Part shown: positions 59,001 to 64,000 of the stretch, in pieces
Layout: the number at the start of each line of letters is the position of its first letter
Position numbering within the stretch: the first letter of the stretch is position 1
Notes under the pieces: model-generated
What the model saw: the letters and a program-made list of their open reading frames with translations, nothing else
The model's database searches: none
Told to the model about the DNA's origin: nothing
NCBI RefSeq assembly: GCF_000003815.2
Contig: NC_049993.1
Coordinates: forward strand, 7,935,762 to 7,999,761
Source: Branchiostoma floridae
Taxonomy: Eukaryota > Chordata > Leptocardii > Amphioxiformes > Branchiostomatidae
Reading direction: 5' to 3'
DNA: 64,000 bases
Program-made: the position numbers and the translations under genes

Positions 59001-60551
59001 GTATCCCATCCGCAAACATCAGTGTCGTCATCATGGTGACTTTAAGGCTGTTCTTGTCCTGTTACCATGGTTACCCCCTGACGACAGACTCCCAGAGCGC
59101 GCCTGTAACCAGACAGTGTCTCCTGTCGGAGACCGGTACAGAGTGGCGGAGCGTATAGCAGCTGGTGTGGGGCTCAGGAGATTCCGGAACAAGTCCGAAT
59201 GTGGTGAGACTGTGGCTTTATCTTTCCTTGTTGGAACCAACATCATATGATAAAGACACAAACACCCCAACTAACGTAAGTTAGCTTGATTCTCATTTCC
59301 GTCGTCGTTGTCATGGTCACAATTCCCTCGTTAAGGTAGTTCCGAAGGGCGGATATACCGGTTTGCAGATTCAGATGGAGAATCTGGTGTGTTACACCGA
59401 AGGGTGATTATACCGGCTATATAGATACAGTACAGATACAGAAGCTGGAGCGATGATACCGGCCATACAGATACAGATACAAAAGCTGGCGTGTTACACC
59501 GAAGGGTGGTTATACCTGCTATACAGATACAGCACAGCTACAGGTTTGTATGTTGCATGTACACAAGAGCGATGATACCGGCTATAAAGCTACAGATACA
59601 GAAGCTGGTGTGTTACACCCAAGAGCGGTTATACATGTACCCATCACAAGGATACATATAGACAAACATGTACACAGTGCACATATAAACACAGGTATTC
59701 TGTCCCTTGCAGGGTTTGTTTCCGTTTTCTCCCTCAGAGAACCGGCCTTTTCCATGTGGGTTAAAAACGACGCCAACAGAAACCAGACTAGAGAAGTCAC
59801 CAGGCGGATGAACGACACCTTCACACGGCTGTTGTCAACGGCCAGAAGAGAAGCAGTCATCACAGCAGTTGAGGAACTGACACTGCCATGCGATCTCCGG
59901 TAGGCTAACGCTTAGCTGCACTTTTACATTAAATCGCAAGAGAGCATTATTGCTTCCTAATCTCAAAGCAGATCTTGACTTGAGGTAGAAGATCTGATAA
60001 TATCGACAGTGCACCATAAGAAGTAACAGACGTTCTAGCGTGTACGTATGCTTTTCAACCACTTTTAATAATGTAAGGTATACTCTTAACCATGCATACT
60101 TACTCCAAATTACATATTTTTCAGGACCCTTCTTCAATCGTCCTTCGCACGCAGACACTACTAGTATATACATCAATGCTGTACTTATCATCATCGTATA
60201 CTTATAAGAACCATGCAAAAGTGATGAGAAGGTTTTCAACGCTTCTATAATCTTCTTTTCAGTCCGCCCATTTTTGCTCGGACTCTACGGAAACCAAGGA
60301 GCGACCTGCAGTTCCAATTTGCGCCACCATGCGACCAGAACACTACCCTGCAGCACATCGAAATTCTTGGATTCAAGCTTACCATCGACGAACTCGTCTA
60401 CCTGACTTTCGCGGCAGTCGGAACGCTGACTATAATCATCATGACGTGCTGTATCTGCAAGCTTTGCTTAGAGACGTCTAAGTTCCGGAATGTGCGCCAG
60501 TTTTACCACGGGGCACATAATGAAACTCAGGACGAAATTTTAAGTACGTAA
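56051..60551 (+). CDS. MOLO1/TPM-like single-pass membrane protein
   Basis: Exons 56051-56267, 58994-59203, 59713-59899, 60263-60551; total 903 nt (300 residues), phases 1, 1, 2. The N-terminus MAEVIRILLGIMPLLTVPVH is a signal peptide. Next come CGHYDRSCAVEEIVCDPKKI with LESEDLKAVISAIKG, like the CDP..LS..E....L...L start of the extracellular domain in MOLO1-type proteins (related to the TPM domain). NQTVSPVGDRYRVAERIAAG, N-glycosylation sites (NQT, NKS, NDT) and PCDQNTTL follow. A helix (VYLTFAAVGTLTIIIMTCCI) lies about 45 residues from the C-terminus. In nematodes MOLO-1 is an acetylcholine receptor auxiliary subunit; function here is unknown. A strong donor-like GTACGT overlaps the stop, so the last exon might continue into further exons. 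Confidence 0.6.
56487..57545. mobile_element. Interspersed repeat with ACCTCCATGAAA inverted ends
   Basis: About 1.06 kb, beginning ACCTCCATGAAATTTCATGG and ending AAATTTTCATGGAGGT (12-bp perfect terminal inverted repeat). The interior alternates TTTGCATAATTAATGA-type blocks and a repeated GGCCCCCTAGCGTCTA-like block. Minus-strand frames (56707-56922, 56997-57188) look alike because of this internal repetition. No transposase seen. Located in intron 1 of the MOLO1-like gene. Confidence 0.55.
59335..59640. repeat. Degenerate tandem repeat, about 55-65-bp unit
   Basis: About five units built from GTGTTACACCGAAGGGTGGT, TATACCGGCTATACAGATAC and AGATACAGAAGCTGG. It lies in the intron before exon 59713 of the MOLO1-like gene. 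Confidence 0.75.
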
Positions 60552-61221
60552 TTTTCACTACAGTATTTGATAGGTTATTATCCGTGGCCTTACATTATAA
60601 GGAAGTTACGAACTACACCATAGTGAGATCTGAAGTAATAGTCAAGAAGAACATTAATCATACCTCCCTGTTCTGAGGTGATGTCTTGGTATAACGTTAG
60701 ATGCAAACCAAATCAATCTTATGGCAACGTAACGATGTAACGAAAAGAGTATATGGCAAGGCAATGTTCCTGTTCTAACAATAAGTCGAAACTAAGATCT
60801 AAACTACTGTATATAGAGAATTGAAATAAGCATGATGCTTAAGTACTATAATCTGTAATTTGTTACCATACCTGTCAACACTATTTAATGTATCTGCAAA
60901 ATGCTGAATACCACTAACAAAACGCAAGGCGCCTATCAATATTTAGGAAAACAGTGAAGTTGTTAATGATTAGCATTAAATGAAGCACATTCCCCTGGGC
61001 TCTTATTTCCTGATCTCATAGTATTACGTACTAGCACACCACCAATGTCAATATCCGTACACCTATTCTGCAGAGGAGCAAACAGAAAAGCGTACCGGAG
61101 CTAGACTAGTATGACTAACAGGCTACCTTACATATTGGATTTCAAGCGTGCTTAACGTTATAACAAATGGTAAAGATGCTACTAATGAAATAACCTTTCA
61201 GCCTGAATGACTTTCCTAAAA

Positions 61222-61325
61222 ATTCTATTCTATTCTATTCTATTCTATTCTATTCTATTCTATTCTATTCTATTCTATTCTATTCTATTCCATTCTATTT
61301 CATTCTATTCCACTCTATTCTATTT
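61222..61325. repeat. TTCTA pentanucleotide microsatellite
   Basis: About 20 near-perfect TTCTA units, with C/A changes in the last third. Likely polymorphic. Confidence 0.95.
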
Positions 61326-61902
61326 TAGCACCTCAATAAAAATAGCCAGAATAGACCCAGCAATTGGCACTAACATAAATCGCAAAAGTCGATTTCTTTT
61401 TCCTTTCGAGTTGCAAAGTAAATTCTTCGACGATTACCAGACGTCGATCGGGAGAAGTAGCAACAACCCTCTCGTGCGCGAAAATAAAAATCGATAAAAG
61501 AGTAGAGCTGTCTGTGTTCCCGTGGGGAGGGGGGCAGGTGTACGGGCTCAAATGTTACATACGGGGTATTACAGTCGAGTTGGTGTTCTTCACGGATGGA
61601 TTCTGACAAGGTGAACACACTGAATCTCCGTGTCAGTGAACTGTGTCCACATGAAAAGCCAAATTTTAGTTCATTGATGAGTAACGAGTACATTCTGTCT
61701 TCATTACTTCTACACCACGCTTTAAGGATCGATTCGTTGACCGAATGTGACCTCCTCTTGTTACGCTTTTTGGTAAAACTATAATAAGGAGGTTATAACG
61801 GAAGTTGTCACGAAATTGTGTGGGATAGAAGACTCAATTCAACGTCCAAAACGCTAGCATACAGGTTGTGTATATAACGTTACTGTGCATGTGTGCCTTT
61901 CT

Positions 61903-61904
<2 letters not shown>

Positions 61905-61937
<33 letters not shown>
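61905..61937. repeat. TG dinucleotide microsatellite
   Basis: About 15 TG units, flanked by imperfect GTATGTGTG and CACGTACGCGTGTGCATG tracts. Confidence 0.9.
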
Positions 61938-61939
<2 letters not shown>

Positions 61940-63174
61940 CACGTACGCGTGTGCATGTTCGTACGCACGTATGTATGTGCGTGCTAGCGTACCCAGCTAT
62001 ATGCTACCATGTCCCATGTGGAAAAATGGATCACAAGACTTCAATCTTTTGGCACTTGAATTGAATTCCTGAACCCCCTGCAAGGTTTGTATGTGAGTGT
62101 CAGCCGGGTGAATGTCAGCTGCTCTAGTAGGCACCATGACAGAAATGTCACTTCCAGGGGCGCCGTGCGATAACAACGTTCAGCAAATCAGCACTAAGGA
62201 CAGGAGCGTGGCCTAGTATCTATTCTGTCCTACTCCAACTCCGACTAGCTCCTCTGGTCGTGTCCCTGGCTAGTAATTAGTAGGGAAACTTTCAGAGGAG
62301 CTAACGGGAGCTAAAATACGACGGATACTAAGCTAACAATATCGTACTATACAGTATACTGTCTAATAAATCTATCCTCGCACTCTAGATCTCTAGCCTG
62401 GTCGGTACCCACCCCACCCTAGCCCCAGCCGGTTCGTTCATCCGATCACTTCCGTGTCAAGCAGTGTAGCACGCGCACCCTTTTACGTCATTTACTATCA
62501 ATTGTTTCTAAAATACTTAATTAAACGGGATCAAACTCGTTTCTCTATCAACGGGTGCCAGGCTATTTGACATTGAAGCCATAAGAGGGGCGAAGGATAC
62601 CAGGCTAGACAGGGCGAGGGAAGGGTGGAGAATTGATAAAGCTTTAAGGTACTGAACAAGTTAATAAAGTCAGAGAGTTTGACGTCTATTAATGCTGAGT
62701 CCATTTACACGTGTAAACCCAAGTTACTTGATGAACTATTTACATCAAATGGCAATGGTCCACTTTTAACTATAAATATGACAAAATGCATTCTGAATTG
62801 TTTTGAGAAATGCAAGACAAAGGAGTTTTGTAATCTGTGCTACTATATAAGAGAAGCTATCAATAAATAGATATAGAGTGATCTGTTATCATATCAGGAA
62901 CTCTATCTATTCGCAGTAACGATTCTACTGTATTTCCCCCGAACGACCGTTATGTTGCAGCGGATCGCTCTCGAGCAATACCGTTTGCGGGAAGTCCAAT
63001 ATAACCTTGGCGTTTACCCGCGGGGACATGTCGGGCAGTTAAGCGTGAATGATATTCGTGCTGCGGTGACCTATGACCCAGAACCATCCATCCCGGCCGG
63101 CTCGGCAAATTGAGCGCAGGTTGCTGACACTGTGACGGTAGCGCCTGGCTGCGCCGACACCCTTCCCACCCCTA

Positions 63175-63186
63175 CACTTAAATACA
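63175..63186 (+). promoter_or_regulatory. Candidate TATA-like box of the downstream MOLO1-like gene
   Basis: ACTTAAATACAG about 110 bp before the chosen start codon, in a locally GC-rich region. Weak evidence: one motif match only. Confidence 0.3.
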
Positions 63187-63289
63187 GCAGTCCGCATCGG
63201 ACTTCTACACAACGCGGACTCCGGGCCGTCTTGCATTGCCGTGGGTTGAGCTATGCAGACAGGACTGTACGGGGGAGTGTCTATACAAC

Positions 63290-63476
63290 ATGTCCACCGT
63301 GGTGAGAGCGCTGTTAGTGACGGCTCTAGCCTGGGCTGCGTGTGTCGCCGCCGCTAAGAACATCAGTAAGGATGTGGTGGTGGAGAGGTGTGGAGAGTTC
63401 CAGATCTCCTCGCTCTGTGATCCGTACAAGGCTCTGACTGACAGAGAGGTGTCACGAGTACTTGACTCCATCTCAG
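63290..63476 (+). CDS. Exon 1 of a second MOLO1-like gene (3' partial)
   Basis: The 187-nt exon begins at ATG 63290 and ends at a GTAAGA donor in phase 1, as exon 1 of the gene at 56051 does. MSTVVRALLVTALAWAACVA is a clear signal peptide. The mature part contains VVERCGEFQISSLCDPYKAL and TDREVSRVLDSISG, aligning with the CGHYDRSC..CDPKKIL..EDLKAVISAIKG of the upstream gene. I prefer this start over the in-frame ATG at 63236 because it places the signal peptide at the N-terminus. Remaining exons are outside the window; no further exon was seen up to 64000. Confidence 0.65.
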
Positions 63477-64000
63477 GTAAGAGTGTTATAACGTTACTCC
63501 AGCGCCTAGAGTCCAACTCACTGGTACAAATATCTTATCTATAAGCATATAAAATATATGTATCACTTTTCATGCGTGCTTTAGGCTTTTTATACCTATA
63601 TATGGTGGTAACTAACAAGATGGATGAGGGAAAAGCACTAGAAAGGCGTAAAAAGCATCAAAAAGCATTAAACACCGTCCAAGAACCAACATCTGCTTGG
63701 AGATTAATGGCTTTCCGAAAAATACATCAAATGATACAAGAAATTGTAACATAGTTCTATTCATCGAGAGTGTAGAGGTGTCGCAACATCTTCAAGTTAT
63801 CTTAAGATTCACCCCAGCTGATTAAACTTGATCAACATTTACCGTGCCACCTGCTGTAAGTATTTCAAAATAGCTGATAGATTTTTTGTAGCTTCTGTTT
63901 TATTCAATTTTTGATACGGTTAGGGTTGTTGCCGTTTGACACCAAGTGATGTGTTACACAGCGAATGTCATATATTCCTGTCTACATGCACATGTATGAG

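Larger units (their letters stand above)
60552..63289. other. Intergenic region between the two MOLO1-like genes
   Basis: No gene recognised. Contains a TTCTA microsatellite (about 61222-61325) and a TG microsatellite (about 61908-61936). A 63-codon cysteine-containing frame at 62679-62870 has no recognisable domain. Sequence becomes GC-rich from about 62935 toward the downstream gene. Confidence 0.4.

Noticed and set aside
62679-62870. 63-codon frame with five cysteines
   Set aside because: No signal peptide, no splice context and no known family; too short to support.
63572-63754. 60-codon frame after exon 1 of the last gene
   Set aside because: Lysine-rich, no similarity to the expected second MOLO1-like exon, and not in a suitable splice setting.
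1-64000. CRISPR array, operon or bacterial features
   Set aside because: Tandem repeats here are minisatellites without unique spacers, and all genes have spliceosomal introns.

Overview
The window reads as animal nuclear DNA: short exons separated by GT-AG introns, phase-1 extracellular modules, intronic MITEs, SINEs and non-LTR retrotransposon remnants. The domain content (a Tie-like receptor tyrosine kinase with duplicated Ig/EGF units, PAN domains, a mitochondrial-clan P450, MOLO1-like membrane proteins) points to an invertebrate deuterostome, most probably a cephalochordate such as Branchiostoma. That assignment is inference; no search was possible. Three N gaps (19370-19518, 23379-23835, 38015-38114) interrupt the sequence.

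Layout. (1) 1-33.9 kb, plus strand: the 3' part of one large receptor tyrosine kinase gene. I placed 39 exons with matching phases (about 7.5 kb coding, about 2,500 residues). The order is EGF, then [Ig-Ig-EGF-EGF-EGF-PAN-EGF-PAN-EGF], then [Ig-Ig-EGF-EGF-EGF-PAN-EGF], two FN3, one transmembrane helix, a single 2.56-kb exon of AHNAK-like repeats, and a tyrosine kinase domain. The 5' end lies upstream of the window. (2) 33.9-42.9 kb: no intact gene. It holds remnants of a reverse transcriptase, an NHL-repeat pseudogene and a broken unidentified ORF. (3) 42.96-54.1 kb, plus strand: a complete mitochondrial-type cytochrome P450 gene whose exons sum to exactly 556 codons. It has a duplicated 79-nt exon suited to mutually exclusive splicing, and an 11-copy minisatellite that multiplies its last splice acceptor. 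(4) 56.05-60.55 kb, plus strand: a four-exon single-pass membrane protein of MOLO1/TPM-like character. (5) 63.29 kb to the end: exon 1 of a likely paralogue, cut by the window edge.

Mobile DNA is mostly intronic. There is a CR1/L2-like non-LTR element at 9.5-12 kb and an RNase H-bearing non-LTR fragment at 43.6-44.6 kb. Three fragments of another non-LTR family lie at 36.0, 44.7 and 48.5 kb. Several non-autonomous DNA elements have target duplications I could read directly, including two copies of one hAT-like MITE, one ending 20 bp before a kinase exon. tRNA-derived SINE-like sequences and several minisatellites are also present.

The most novel item is the receptor: a Tie-like ectodomain joined through one transmembrane helix to an AHNAK-like repeat rod of about 850 residues, placed between membrane and kinase. 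All gene models are read from exon phase and motifs alone; none has transcript support here.
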